Assembly (NCBI RefSeq): GCF_008728515.1
Contig: NC_044979.1
Location: 167,818,037 to 167,882,036, forward strand
Direction: 5' to 3'
DNA from: Papio anubis
Taxonomy: Eukaryota; Chordata; Mammalia; Primates; Cercopithecidae
Length of the DNA: 64,000 nucleotides
Within the stretch, counting starts at the first letter, position 1. Every line of letters starts with the position of its first letter. Positions 13,030 to 25,525 of the stretch are shown piece by piece. Position numbers and translations under genes: made by a program. The notes under the pieces were generated by a model. The model was given only the letters and a program-made list of their open reading frames with translations, did no database searches and had not been told where the DNA came from.

Positions 13030-13110
13030 ACTAATGGCTGCCTTTCACTGAACACTTACAATGGGCTAAGCCTTAATAATTTAAGTAACATTAAAGAAAC
13101 CATTTAAGCT
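13030..13110 (-). repeat. MIR/L2-like fragment
   Basis: CACTGAACACTTACAATGGG followed by CTAAGCCTTAA resembles the reverse of a MIR 3' part. Confidence 0.4.
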
Positions 13111-13835
13111 TCACTTGGAGTTGATAATCAAATTACAGATAGTTCCTAATGCTTTCATTTCGTAATTGATCACTGAAATGCACATGGGTAACTCATATTT
13201 GAGACAACTCTAATGAGTCCTTTTATAAAGTAAGAGTCTTGGGAAGAAACCCTGCCTCTAAATATATTTTATGAGTTTAACATTTCACAAATTGCAAAAC
13301 TGTAAAATTATATTCCTGATAATTAGGAAAAATGATCATTTTAATTATTTTATCTTTAACATACTATTAGATGGACAGCTAGGATACTCTGACTGTGAGT
13401 AGGGGATGAACCAAGCAGAACTAGCTAAAAGGCTAAGGATGGTCATAACAGACCCAGTCAGAAGTACAGAGGCAGGGAAGCTCCAAGCTTGGTTCAGTGG
13501 CTCTAGGGTGTCATTAAGGACCCAGATGCTCTCCATCTTTCTGCCCTGTAATCCTTATGTCAGTAATGCCTCCCCTTATGGTCACAAGGAGGAGGCTGCC
13601 ATAGCCCCAAGTACCATATCTATATAATATGACACCATCTGGCAAAAGGAGAGGGGAGAATGGCAGTGTCTCCATACTCATCTCTTCTTCTAAGGCAGAA
13701 AAGCCATTTTATAAAGCCCCATAATAGATTTCACCCAAACCCTGTGTCACATGAACTCTTTGCCCATGCCTAGCCACAAACAAGACAAAGAAGGCAAATT
13801 TCTTGTACTTGTAAGAATCCACATGGCTAAATTAG
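13111..13835. other. Intergenic, nothing recognised
   Basis: No gene or clear repeat family. Confidence 0.5.
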
Positions 13836-14150
13836 TTAGGATAGGATAGGTTGTGCTGCAGTGACTACAATCCCCCAAATCTCAATGGCTTTATACAACT
13901 TAGGTTTGTTCCACACATTCATACTATAAGTCCACGAAGTCTCTCAGGGATCCAGGATACACCATTTTTAATGTGAGGCCTTCCCATTTCCTACAGCAGG
14001 GGATGAGAGAGCCAGAGGGTCATACACAAGCTTTTCTTTACTTCAGTCTGGAAATAATTTATGTTTCTTCTACCCACTTTAATCATAACTTGCTCCATGA
14101 CCTCACCCTGCTGTAAGTGCTAGACAATGCACAGGGACAGATGAAATTCT
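13836..14150. repeat. Ancient interspersed repeat, family not named
   Basis: TGCTGCAGTGACTACAATCC with CAAATCTCAATGGCTTTATA resembles a widespread mammalian LTR-type repeat. Too diverged to assign. Confidence 0.45.
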
Positions 14151-15685
14151 GTCTCTGCCATGTTGGCTTTTCCCCATTATCACCATTCCCTCTCTGTTAT
14201 CCCTTTGCCCCTTCCTCAGTCAACCCCCAATACCATCACTTCTATGCCCTAGTTTGTGTGGTCCACGTCACTCCTCCCTTCCTCAGAGCTCTGTGGGTCC
14301 CAAGTCCTTCTTGCATCTTTGTGACTGTACCACTCTAGTGACTTCTATAAGTCAAAAGCATTCTTTCCTCTGCCTGTTGCTGCTGTCAAGAAGAGGGAGG
14401 GGTGATTTTTGGGAACCATGAATAGAGGAAAAAGGACATCAGAAATTCCTGTTCCAATGTACAATTCGATGTTTGTCAAAGTGTGTAAATAATCATCCCA
14501 ATCTCACAGTATGAGGATTTGTTTCTTGGGGTAAATACCTATTTTAGTTTTACATAAGAGATACGGATTCCACCTAACATAACATTGTCTTTATAATTTT
14601 AATTGTGTAAGGAAAAAATTATATATATGCACTGGGAAAAAAATATTAGCAAAATATTAACAGCATTTATACCTGTGCAATGGGATTATGAGTAACTTAT
14701 TTTCTTCTTAACATATAAATGTAATCCTTCAATAATGGAGTGGGGGAAGAACTATTTTAAAGAGGTCAAGCTTTTTCAACCCCAAGGTAACACTTCTCTA
14801 CACTTGCTTTCTGTCTGACCTTGAGAAGTTAATTCCCAGCACAAATACCAAGTATTATTATTATTAGAGGTTAGTTTTCTGGTGGGGAGGCAGGAGCTAG
14901 GGACAAGGGGAAGGATATTTTACCTGAACTTAAAGTGGAAAGCATTTATGCAATTTTTCATTCCCAGGAACAATCTTCCAGCTGAACTAAACATTCTTCG
15001 GAGCTGATACTGATAAGGTTTGACAGAAAATATAATCCCAATCATTTTCACCCAGAAATGTTGAGCAGAAAACTGAAGTGGGAAAAGAATTTCTATCACC
15101 AAAAGCTTTCTTGTGCTGCTCTTTGTTATTTATAAGATTCTCACCATGAAAGATTCCCTACGAAGGGGCCATCGCAACCAGGTATGTGCAAGCTGCCTTG
15201 GAAGAAAAATGGATTCTTTGACTGACTGTGAGCCACAGGAGGCTTTTGTAATATTCTGGCCACAGAAGAGCCACGAGAAAGAAAACAGAACGGGAAAAGG
15301 GCTCAGCTTGAGTTCCACCCTTAGGTTTGGTATTTTCTGTTGCTGCTTTTAAACAAAGAAAGCTCAAACTCTATTTAGCCCTCTGAGGAGGAAAAGTGCT
15401 ACAGGATTGGCACATTAATTACATGCCAAGGGCATTTTCCTAAGGAGAAAATCTTTGGTGGTTTCAAAGAAAAATACACTGCTGTTGACTGAAAGGAGCC
15501 TCTCGGTTATTCCTGATCACCTTTCCTGAACCACAGACATCTGTTTCTTCTGGGTACTATTGAAACAAAAAAAAGTTATACCTAAATAAGTAAGCATCCT
15601 TAAAGCAGAATTGCACTTGAGTTGTTGGGAATTATGTACCAATACGCAGCCCAGGTCTGTGGGGGACACGGTGATGTCAAGGTCA
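14151..15685. other. Intergenic, nothing recognised
   Basis: No gene. An AT-rich stretch near 14570-14740 may be an old L1 relic. Confidence 0.5.
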
Positions 15686-15740
15686 CGGTGCTGCGAATGT
15701 TGCATCGCGGTGCTGCGAATGTTGCATCGCACTGCTGCGA
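15686..15740. repeat. 22-bp CpG-bearing tandem repeat, 2.5 copies
   Basis: The unit CGGTGCTGCGAATGTTGCAT plus CG occurs exactly twice (15686-15707, 15708-15729), followed by a partial CACTGCTGCGA. Each unit has three CpGs in otherwise CpG-poor DNA. Confidence 0.9.
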
Positions 15741-15741
15741 C

Positions 15742-15768
15742 GTTGGTTCTGGAGAAAGCAGAACCAAC
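15742..15768. repeat. Perfect 10-bp stem hairpin
   Basis: GTTGGTTCTG (15742-15751), a 7-base loop, then CAGAACCAAC (15759-15768). It lies two bases after the 22-bp repeat. Confidence 0.9.
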
Positions 15769-15784
15769 ATCAACCAATTATGTG

Positions 15785-16147
15785 ACTCTATGGACTGAAC
15801 CTTTGTGTTCCTTAAATTCGTACATTAAAACCTAATCCCCAACATGGTGGCACTGGGATGTCTTTGGACAGGTGACTAGGTCATGATGGTGAAGCCCTCA
15901 TGAATAGGACTAGTGTCCTTATAAAGAGCTAAAGAGAGGAGAGTTGTCCCTTCTGCCTCATGAGTACGCAGCAAGAAGATGTCATCTAGGAACCAAGAGC
16001 AGCTGCCACCAGATGCCAAATCTACGGGGACTTGTTCTTGGACTTCCCAGCCTCCAGAATGGTGAGAACTAAATTTCTCACAGTTGTAGTTGATAAGCCA
16101 CCCAGTTGGTGGTATTTTCTTATAGCAGCCAAAACAAACTAAGACAG
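15785..16147 (+). mobile_element. MLT1A-like MaLR LTR
   Basis: Matches MLT1A landmarks: ACCTAATCCCCAACATGGTG, GTCATGATGGTGAAGCCCTC, GGACTTCCCAGCCTCCAGAA, TAAGCCACCCAGTTGGTGGT and the end CAAACTAAGACA. No internal region. Confidence 0.85.
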
Positions 16148-16149
16148 TG

Positions 16150-16275
16150 ACCCTGGGCAAAATCAAGGGATCCAGCCAGACTTGGTTTCTTCTCCATCTA
16201 TAGGATGGTGATAATAATAGCCCACAACAATGTTGTCAGGATTAAATAAGACTTGGATATACAATATATGTTGCT
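16150..16275 (+). repeat. MIR fragment
   Basis: CCCTGGGCAAAATCA, GATGGTGATAATAATAG and TTGTCAGGATTAAATAAGAC follow MIR order. Confidence 0.6.
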
Positions 16276-17935
16276 ACACTTACTTGGATCTATACATGAA
16301 TGCCCTCGTCTTTGTACACAAACATCTGTGTCTGCAACGAACTGCCACAAACACTGATGCCCAAAAGATGTGGTTTTGGTTCTGTTTTTAAAGTACCTAC
16401 TCAAGGAAATTCGTCCAGCAATCCCTTCTCAGTGAACTCATACTGCAGAGTGTATTTGTATCCCTCTCCCTTGGATTCATTTATTTGCAGTTTATTTTTC
16501 TAGCAGTCACTACAATCCCCATAATACAGGAAGTCTCGTTCATGGTTCACGTCTGGGAGACTTGACAGATGCTGCTTAAATATTTAGAAATTTCTCTTTA
16601 AAGAAAGCAGCTGAAACTGAGGCCTGTCAAGCTGTTAAAATGTGGCCCTATTCCTCAAACTCACGTTTCAATGTTAAGACTGTATTTGGCTTTCGGTGTT
16701 TCTAGAAAGGCCGTAGTGATTTTTACATGTATATTTTTTCAAAGTCAACATAGATGGCACTTACCTTTTCATAACTTTCATATACAACATCATGACTGAA
16801 AACCAAACATGTAACTGACTGTTCACTTTCAATTTAAGTCAAGTCATTTGGTGTGGTTATTACAAAAGTAGAACTTCAAATTCTTCTCCATCCAAAGAAA
16901 ATACAATTAAAATCGAAGCAACATTCCAGTGGAGTACTGCTTTATTTGAAGAAGAAAAATGTCTAGCTGACAATAAAAAAAAAAAAAAAAAATTCAAGAA
17001 AGCAAGACAGCCAACTGTCAAGGATGTGACACCAAATGGCAACTTAAGCATCATCATTCTTATGATTCTGTCTCAGTGAAGATGGTGCGGCAGGGTGATG
17101 GGCTACATCCTATTTCCCTTTCCTTAGAAGGAAGGAACACGGAGTTCCTGAGAATTTAGGAAGACTTGGAGCCAGCTTCCTCGGCCTTGTGGCCTGTCTG
17201 CTAGACCAGACTGTCTGAAGCGGAGATGTGAGAAATTAAACATCAGAGAAGGAAGTAGGGCTTCTCAGGCTGGGTTTCTGACATTCTTTCCTCCCCTGAC
17301 AGGTGTAATAAAAGACACACATGTCAACCCTTAACAGCTCAGAGGCAAAGCAGGTAACATTTCACGATAAAGAACACCATTATGGAAAACTGCCTTATCG
17401 AGCTATTTTCTTGTCCCACAGAAGACTCAAAGAAATTCTTCTCTGTTGCTCTCTTGACAATTTCATACCAGAAAGGATTTTTACAGCAGCAAGAAGCAGC
17501 CTGAGAGCGACTGAATTTTCCAATACAAACCTGAATCCACCTCAGGATGAAGGATGATAAGGCTCCACGGCTTTCACTTTCCAAAGATGCCTGGATATGG
17601 CCATTTTGGAAGGTGAAAAGCAGTGCCTGTTTCCTCATCATATTCTTTTACTCAGTAAAATCATCTTAGGTATAAATATCTGTCATTTTTTTTCCATGGT
17701 ATTTAATATAATGATTTCATTTTGATTGGGGGAAAAGCCCGTAAGTATATTTTCCTCATCTGAATTAGACTATACTTAAAGAAAAAAAAAAAAGTTTCTG
17801 AGTGCTGCAGCACAGCAACAATGTCTCTGCTCCCTGTTTGTAGAATGATCACTCTGTGATTAAAAGCCTCCTTCTAAATGTGACTTCTTGTCTGTATTCT
17901 TGAATGTAGACAGTGTTTATCCAGTGAACCATTAG
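16276..17935. other. Intergenic, nothing recognised
   Basis: No gene supported. The 17321-17557 plus and 17339-17641 minus ORFs overlap each other and have no splice or family support. Confidence 0.5.
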
Positions 17936-17939
17936 TCAT

Positions 17940-18065
17940 TTTTTCCCACAAATATGATTGGGCACCTGCTGTGTGGCAGGTCCTGTGCTGGGCTTATCAA
18001 AAAGAATGTCACTATCCCTGCCCTCCAGAAGCTCCCAGTGCTGTGGGACTCTGACAGATGGACAG
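17940..18065. repeat. L2/MIR-class relic
   Basis: GCACCTGCTGTGTGGCAGGT then CCTGCCCTCCAGAAGCTCCC is the common ancient-repeat pattern. Confidence 0.6.
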
Positions 18066-18169
18066 GGGTAGCGAAGACCCAGACATGGTGGGGCCAGATC
18101 AAACTGGCAATGTTTTAAAACACTTCTTTCAGTAAAAGTGTAGCCAGAGTCCTAACAAATGAGTGAACT

Positions 18170-19735
18170 ATTTACCTACCTCCCCAAGACAGTGTGGTAT
18201 TGGCAGAACAAAAGAGAGCGCCTGGAAACAGACCCACACAGATAGAACCAACTGATTCTTGACAAAGGTGAAAAGCAATTCACTGGAAGAAGGATGGCTT
18301 TCCAACAAACGGTGTGGACCTACTGGACATCCAGAGGCAAAATAAATAAACTTCAGCATAAACCTCATACCTTATTTTAAAAAAAATTCAAAATAGATCA
18401 CAAACCTAAATGAAAAACGTTAAACTTTTTAGAAACAAACATAGGAGAAAATCTTTGTAATCTGGGGTTAGGCAAAGAGTTCATAGATATGACACCAAAA
18501 AAGATAAAGTTGCTAAATTGAACTTCTTCAAAATCAAAAACTTTTGCTCAGTGAAAAGTTAAGAGAATAAAAAGTCAAGCTACAGACTGGGAGAAAATAT
18601 TTTTTAAATACCTAACAAAAGATCTAGAATATAAAAAGAACTACCAGAGTGCAGCAGTAAGAAAACTGAAACCCAGTTTTTAAAAAATGGTGAAAACACT
18701 TGAATAAGTGTGTTACCAAATGGTATATATATGTGACAAGCATATGAAAAAGATATTTATCATAGTTATTAGGCAGATGCAAATGAAAATAATCATGAGG
18801 CACCACTGCAGACCTATTAGAATAAATTTTAAAATCTGACAGTAACAAGTGCTGGTGAGGATGCAGAGAAACTGGAACATCTAAACATTTCTTATAAAGT
18901 TAAACATAGACTTACCATATGACCCAGCAATTCTACTCATAGGTGTTTACCCAAAAGAAATGTGAGCCTGTGTCCACTCAAAAATTTGTATGTAGATATT
19001 CATTAGAAGTTTTATTTGTGACAAGGCCAGATGCGGTGGCTCACACCTGTAATCCCAGCACTTTGGGAGGCCAAGGCAGGCCTCCCAGATCACCTGAGGT
19101 CAGAAGTTCGAGAGTAGCCTGGTTAACATGGTGAAACCCCATCTCTACTAAAAATATAAAAATTAGCCAGTGAGCCGCAATGAGCCGCAGTGAGCCGAGA
19201 TCGTGCCACTGCACTCTAGCCTGGGTGACACAGCCAGACCCTGACTCAAAAAAAATAAAAATAAAAAAGAAGAAGTCATAACAGCATAAAACTAGAAACC
19301 ACCCAGATGTCCATCATCAGTGGGTTAACAAATTGTAGTATATCCATACGATGGATCACCAGCAACAATAAAAAGGTACAACCTAGTGATTCCTGCAATA
19401 ACATGGATGATCTCAAAAGCATTCTGCTAAGTGAAGGAAAGTCAGATACAAAAGACTACATACAGTATGATTTCCTTCATATAATATTCTAGAAAAGGAA
19501 AACGCATAGCGACAGAAGAAAGCACAGTGGGTTGCACCGGGCCAGGGCTGGGGAGGAAATTGACTCTAAAAGGGTGTAAGGGAATTTTTTTAAGGTGATA
19601 TAAATATGCTACATTGTAATTGTGAGGTGGTTACGTGAGGGTATATATGTGTCAAACTCATCAAATTGTACATTTCATTTTTTACTAATTTGATCCTATG
19701 TAAAATATGCCACAAAAAGCTGACTTTTACAAAAT
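18170..19735 (+). mobile_element. L1 ORF2 3' part (L1M-type), split by an Alu
   Basis: The ORF2 C-terminal sequence is broken by stops, with the pieces GTGTGGTATTGGCAGAACAA, ACTGGGAGAAAATATTTTTT and ACCCAGCAATTCTACTCATA in order. It continues after the Alu with CATCAGTGGGTTAACAAATT to a 3' end near 19735. Confidence 0.85.
19023..19275 (+). mobile_element. Alu with internal deletion
   Basis: The left arm is normal, then the sequence jumps from ATTAGCCAGTGAGCCG to the second half of the right arm, losing about 80 bp. The tail is (AAAAT)n. Confidence 0.92.
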
Positions 19736-19740
19736 CAGTG

Positions 19741-20048
19741 GGGGCCAGGCATGGTGGCTCAGGCTTATAATCACAACATTTTGGGAGGCTGAGGTGGGAG
19801 GATCGCTTGAGTCCCAGAATTTGAGATCAGCCTGTGCAACATAGTGAAACCTCATCTTTACAAAAAATCAAAAAAGTAGCCAGGTGTGGTGGTGCTTGCC
19901 TGTAATCCCAGCTACTTGGGAGGCTGAGGTGGGAGGACTGCTTGAGCCTGGGAGGTCGAGGCTGCAGTTAGCTATGATTGAGCCACTGCACTGGAGTCTG
20001 GGCAACAGAGACCCTGTCTCAGAAACCAACCAACCAACCAACCAATCA
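19741..20048 (+). mobile_element. AluJ-like
   Basis: A diverged dimer with AluJ-type GGGAGGATCGCTTGAG and GAGGTCGAGGCTGCAG. The tail has become a (CCAA)n microsatellite (about 20025-20047). Confidence 0.92.
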
Positions 20049-20159
20049 ATGGGAAGTAAAAATCCATACATGAAGCCAAGAGTTTTTTGGAAAAGGCACA
20101 ATGATGGAAGGATTTTATATAGAAGATATCAAAATATGGTAACTATAAAGTGACCATAA

Positions 20160-21122
20160 TTTTAAAAGTATGCTACTGGTACAGCAATAGACAAATGGAT
20201 CTGTTGTTGTAAAATAAAGTCCAAAAACAGAGCAATGTGCATATTCAGTAAATAGTTTAGGCAGCAATTTAAATTTGCAGGAAAAAATGAACTGTTCATA
20301 ATTCAATAAATAGAATTGAAATCTGGATTTCATTTGGAAAAAGAATTGTTCCATAGTGCACATCGTTCTCAACAGTAAAATCTCAATTGATTAATTGATA
20401 ATTGACCTACTTGTGAAGACTCATGCCATTGATTTCATGATCCTATTTAATGTCTGGAAGACCACTTCCTGCATTATGGTAGGCAGGTCCCTACAATAAA
20501 TGAAAAGAATGCTCCCAAACACCCAAACTGATGGTTTCACTTCTGCCTTCTAGTGGGCATCATTCCTCACACTGGGAAGATAGGTATCTGAAGTGTTCCC
20601 TTCCACCTACACAGATAAAGGAGAGAGGATGGAAACCCTGAAATGTCAACATCCCTGTAGCTCTTCCGAGATGCCAAAGTAGATAGATGATCGTGTGTGA
20701 AGCTGAGCCCTTTAGTGTTCCTTACATGTCCAACAGAAGGACGAAGAGTCAAAATTCTCTCTGCATCGTAAGAGGAATTCAGGAGAAGCACCTTTCAGGA
20801 GGGAAGGCTCTAGCAACACCAGAGGAAGCTGCAGCTGGGAAGCAGGTGGCCAGGGAACAGTTCTTGGTGGCAGGGCCAAAGGACTTCCGAGACAAGGAAG
20901 CCAATGGCTAATACTCAAGGTTAGCCATCAGTGTCACGCAGTGTGAGCCTGCCCTCTGTCCTTCCAAACCTTCAGTAAAGACCTCACACCTGACTATGCT
21001 GGGTGAGTTGTTTTGGGGTAAGTGGCAGTGTTGTGGGGAAGCTTTTCTTCCTATTCCTGATCTTTCCTTCTATGAGTCATGACATCCATTCACCTGACAC
21101 TCAGCCTCCCTCTGCCCCTGGC
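20160..21122. other. Intergenic, nothing recognised
   Basis: No gene or clear repeat family seen. Confidence 0.5.
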
Positions 21123-21127
21123 CACCT

Positions 21128-21544
21128 GTATTAGGCCATTCTTGCATTGCTATAAAGAAATACCTGAGACTGAGTAATCTGTAAAGAAAAGAGGTTTAAT
21201 TGGCTCATGGTTCTGCAGGCTTTACAGGAAACATGATGCTGGCATCTGCTTGGCTTCTAGAGTGGCCTCAGGAAGCTCATAATCATGGTAGAAGGTAAAG
21301 GGGGAGCAGGCACAGGGCCAGAGAAGGAGCAAGAGATGGAGGGGGAGGTGCTACACCCTTTTAAACAACCAGATCTCACAAACTGACTCACTATGGTGAG
21401 GACAGTATCAAGAGGATGGTGCTAAACCATTCATGAGAAATCCACCCCCATCATCCAATCACCTCCCACCAGGCTCTACCTGCAACACTGGGGATTACAT
21501 TTCAACCAGATATTTGGGCGGAGACATGTATACAGACTCTATGA
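21128..21544 (-). mobile_element. MaLR solo LTR (MST/THE1-like) with target duplication
   Basis: The plus strand reads the LTR complement from TGTATTAGGCCATTCTTGCA to GGGCGGAGACATG. Direct repeats CCACC at 21123-21127 and 21545-21549 fit the 5-bp duplication of this class. Solo LTR, no coding region. Confidence 0.88.
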
Positions 21545-21549
21545 CCACC

Positions 21550-22445
21550 CCTCATTTGCTGGAAAGGGAGGCTGGGCCAGCAGAGCTCAGCTGCTGCTCC
21601 TGCTTGTCTTTCAGAACCCGTCAGGTGTAGACCTGGGACTGCGCGTGCCGTTCAGCGCATCCCTCCTTCCCATCAGTTCTGCTGGCCTCTGAGTCTCTGG
21701 TTTCTGTTAGGAAACCCACTACTGTGCCCCCGAGGCACATTCTCCTCTCCTTTTGTCTTGGCTTAGGAGTCTGGCAAGGGAGAGAGGGTATGATTTATGG
21801 AGCCCCTCAAATCTCATGAAGAGGTTCCATGTGTAAAGGAAAAGCCCCAAGATTCATCCAAGCACACAGGAAACCAAGGACAGTGTCCTTGTGGGAACTC
21901 CCTGAGAAAATTTCATTCCAGAACTCAGAGTTGAGGGCATCTTCCTTCTCTTTGTCTTATCTGACTCTTGTCCTAAATCCTTCATTTGTCACCAGAGTCC
22001 TGACAGACCCTTTCCGGCGCCTTCTCTTTCAGTCACTGGCCTTCAGAATCTCAAGAGCAGCAATCCCAGTTCTGCCAAACCTCCAGCAGTGTCTGCCAGA
22101 GCGGGAGCTGGGGCAGACAGGCTGATGATGGAGGGAAACGAGCAGAAAGTGCTTTTCTCTGAGACTTCCCTTCAAAATATGTGCTGCTTTGGCTCTGAAG
22201 GGCAGAACTTTATTTCATTTTATTGTCAGAAGAAAAAGAGACAAGTTGCTTCTGACCAAAAAAATGCAGTCAGTCATAGATGATGACTGGCTCCAACCCA
22301 AACACAGATTATGGGAAACACTCCATTTTGAGCAAGCACAAAGGCTTTCCCAGCAACTCTCGTCAACACCAATTATTTACCCCTCACTTTGGCGCTCTGC
22401 CCTTAACCAAGGCGAGGCTTAGAATCACTGAATCATGGGATCATC
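21550..22445. other. Intergenic, nothing recognised
   Basis: No gene supported; several short overlapping ORFs only. Confidence 0.5.
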
Positions 22446-22577
22446 GGGCCCACTTGCCTCTATCTACCCACCCCAGTTCATCCATGAGAAACTGACCCAA
22501 AAGATGACATTGGGCCCACTTGGCTCTACCTACCTACCCCATTTCATCCATGAGAAACTGACCTAAAAGCTGACATC
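22446..22577. repeat. 66-bp tandem duplication
   Basis: Copies at 22446-22511 and 22512-22577 share GGGCCCACTTG, TTCATCCATGAGAAACTGAC and AAAAG-TGACAT, with a few substitutions. Confidence 0.9.
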
Positions 22578-22869
22578 TCTTACCCACTTGGTAAGCAGTG
22601 GCATGATCCGGACCAGGATCCCAGACTCTGGAGTCTCAAGTCTACACTCATCCTGTGGCTCGGGATTTGTTTCACAGCTTCAAGCATCATCTCCCTTGGG
22701 GAAAAAGACTTCCTTGATGGCAGAGAACTAGTGCTTTGCAGAGAGAAGGAAAGAGTACCAAAATGTGAAGAGAGCCTGCTATGTTCCTGTTGCTGGGCTA
22801 GGGACGTGGCTAGAGTGGACACCTTTGGGAATGTCTTCCTAACAAGCCTCTCTGTTGGAGGACATTGTT

Positions 22870-23252
22870 TTGGGCTGACTTGTGGGCCACAAAAAGTTCA
22901 AATGTTAAAGACCTAACCCCTGGATCTCCTAAGGTAACCATATTTGGATGTAGGGTTACGAAAGAGGTGATTAAGTTAAAATGAGGCCGTTAGGGTAGGC
23001 CCTAATCTGACCGCAGTCCTTATAAAAAGAGGAGATTAGGACACAGACCCATACGTGGAGGAAAAATATGTGAAGACACAGGGAGAAGGTGGCCATCCAC
23101 AAGCCGAGGAGAGAGGCCTCAGAAGAAACCAACCCTGCCCACACCTCGATCTTGGACTTCCAAGCTACACGACTGTGTCTAAACAAAGCCCAGTTGTTTC
23201 AGCCTCTCAGTCTGTGGTATCTTGTCGGGGCAGCCCAGAGACTCATATAGGC
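22870..23252 (+). mobile_element. MLT1-type MaLR LTR
   Basis: Landmarks in order: AATGTTAAAGACCTAACCCC, TGGATGTAGGGTTACGAAAG, GTCCTTATAAAAAGAGGAGA, GTGAAGACACAGGGAGAAGG, CTCGATCTTGGACTTCCAAG. Confidence 0.8.
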
Positions 23253-23627
23253 ACCCAGTCCCCATCCTACTCAGGCTTCCAGGCTGGGAGCCTACCCCTC
23301 AGGCCAGAGTCAACTGAACCAAACAGACTGTATGTGAAGAGCTGGAACTGAGAGTGGCATAGAGATCGCTGCAGGGAAGAGCCTTGTTAGTGGAGACTTC
23401 AGGGTAAAGGTACCCCCTCCTAGTTGCTGAGCCCCAGAACAGCTCTGGTCTTCTCTGTCCTCCCTATGGCTCCCAGGCTAGTCTTCCTGGTAAAATCCAG
23501 GAGAGACCCCAACACCCTTCCAAGAAATTCCCTTTCTTGGTTATGTTTGAAGTGGGCTTTGTTACTTGCAACCGAAGGGACTTTAGCCATGACATTGACA
23601 TATGTCACCTCACGCAGTGTAATTTCT

Positions 23628-23725
23628 CCCTGAGGTATTACTGCCCCATCTTATAGACCAAGGAACTGAGATTCAAGGATATTAAGCAGCCGGTCCAAGT
23701 CACGAAATGGTGGAACTATAGGGAT
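23628..23725 (-). repeat. MIR
   Basis: CCCCATCTTATAGACCAAGG, AACTGAGATTCAAGGA and CCAAGTCACGAAATGGTGGA form a reversed MIR core. Confidence 0.7.
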
Positions 23726-23794
23726 CTGCACTCAAGCTTCTTCCTCTCTCCACGCTCTCCTGGATGCTACACTTCTTCCTTGTCCCCCTGCAGC

Positions 23795-23858
23795 ACTCAG
23801 CTAGGAGTCAGGCATATGGTAGGTGCTCAATAAAAGCTTGTTAAATGGAATGGAGCTC
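23795..23858 (+). repeat. MIR 3' fragment
   Basis: GGCATATGGTAGGTGCTCAA followed by TAAAAGCTTGTTAAATGGA. Confidence 0.65.
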
Positions 23859-23859
23859 A

Positions 23860-24950
23860 CAGGCATATGTTCCATCTTTAGACTAAAGCATAGATAAATA
23901 TGCTGCCCGTTCACACAATTGGAGCCACAGGTAAATAAAACCGGTGTCAGGAATTGATTCATCTCGTTACCCTTCTCTATTCAGACCTAATGAGGCCAGA
24001 GAGCTTAACCCAGGCTTTCCGTGGAACCCTTTGCTTCACTCAGTAACACCAAGATAGTCTGGTCTCATTGAATTCACAAATTCCCTCTAACTCTTCCCAT
24101 CTGTTCCGTGTTTATTTAACCTGCAGACCAGGGCAGCTACTTCCCCAGCGGAACTTCATAGTCTCCAGAAAGAAAGATCTGAACTTCCTCCCCTCCCCCA
24201 TTTGTCTTGTAGCAAAAGGATATAAACCACCCTTTGTTAGGAACAGTAAACTTGCCTTTTTTCAAGGTTTAGAGCTTTGTAGGCAGTAAGTAGCTGGGGA
24301 GAAAAATGAAGAAAGGGCTCCACTGGCAAGGGCTTTCAGGGTATTTTTCTCTTCTTTATAAAAATAAAATTACTTTTCCCCTGTTGCTTTGGAAAGGCCC
24401 CAAAATAAACCTAAGAGCACTTGCATAGCTGTCATTAAACTTCCCAGGCTGATCGAGACTCTGAGGCTCCCTGGCAGAGAAAGATGGTTGATCTGGCTCT
24501 GCCATCTTGTATTTCAATGTGGATGCTTCAAGCTTGGGAGGGGGCCCTGACCTCTTAGCGCAACATCCCAGAGCAATGAGAGAGCAATGCGTTATTCTCT
24601 GACATTTGACAGACTAGAGGAGTGAGTGTGGGGGTGCTTCTCCCCACCATGAATCCCTCCATGCGGAGCCCTCAGTAGACAGATGCAGCCTGTGCCTCCT
24701 TGTCTTCCACCCTCTAACACAGGACGGCCGGGTGGGGAAAGACAGCACAGGTGCAGTGAGCACGCCGCACAGGCACTCATCCACACTGTTTGCGTTTCTA
24801 TTATATGTAGCCGTAATTAATCATGAAGACATCTGGGAGGAGCCATGGATATTCCAGCCTCAGCAGGGGAAAAAACACACCAAAATTATATTCCAGAATT
24901 AGAGCCGCTGACGTTTACATGGCGATTTACAAAGTAATTTTTATGGGGCT
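23860..24950. other. Intergenic, nothing recognised
   Basis: No gene or clear repeat family. Confidence 0.5.
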
Positions 24951-24952
24951 GT

Positions 24953-25215
24953 GTTAGTCTGTGTTGCTATAAAGGACTGCTCGAGGCTGAGTAACACATA
25001 AAGAAAAGAGACATGGCACCGGCATCTGCTTCCGGTCAGAACCTCAGGAAGATTCAATACAGGAGAAGGAAAGAAGAAGAGAGAAGAAGGAGAGAGGAGG
25101 TCTTTTAAACAACCAGCTCTTCCATGATCTAATAGAGCCAAAAACTCAGTATCATGAAGATGTATGTATTAATATATTTACTTAAGGTCGGAGACATGTA
25201 GATAGACTGTCAAGG
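24953..25215 (-). mobile_element. Degraded MaLR LTR (MST-like)
   Basis: TGTTAGTCTGTGTTGCTATA, AGGCTGAGTAACACATAAAG and TTTTAAACAACCAGCTCTTC match the MST complement, with a large internal loss. Confidence 0.75.
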
Positions 25216-25409
25216 GAGCTATCTACAGCAAAGTCACTCAGAAACATTTATTCGTCTGTGTTTATGGTAGCATTATATTCATCTCTGTCTCTCATGAAGA
25301 ATGAGATGCTACAGTCTCATCCCCTAGGGCTCCAATAGCAACTACAAGTCCGTCTGTACAGGAAGTACCCCCTCCTTCTCTCCCGATCCCTGTAACTATA
25401 GTTTTAGAA

Positions 25410-25525
25410 AACTACCTAGCCTAGGCAACATGAGTTCAAGTTTGGGGGCCTAACCAGAAGAAAGTTAAAAATTATGCTCAGCTTAGTAGCAATGTGCCTG
25501 TAGTCCCAGAAAACTGAAGTGTTGT
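25410..25525 (+). repeat. Degraded Alu monomer
   Basis: CCTAGGCAACATGAG, then AATGTGCCTGTAGTCCCAG, spaced as in an Alu arm but very diverged. Confidence 0.4.
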
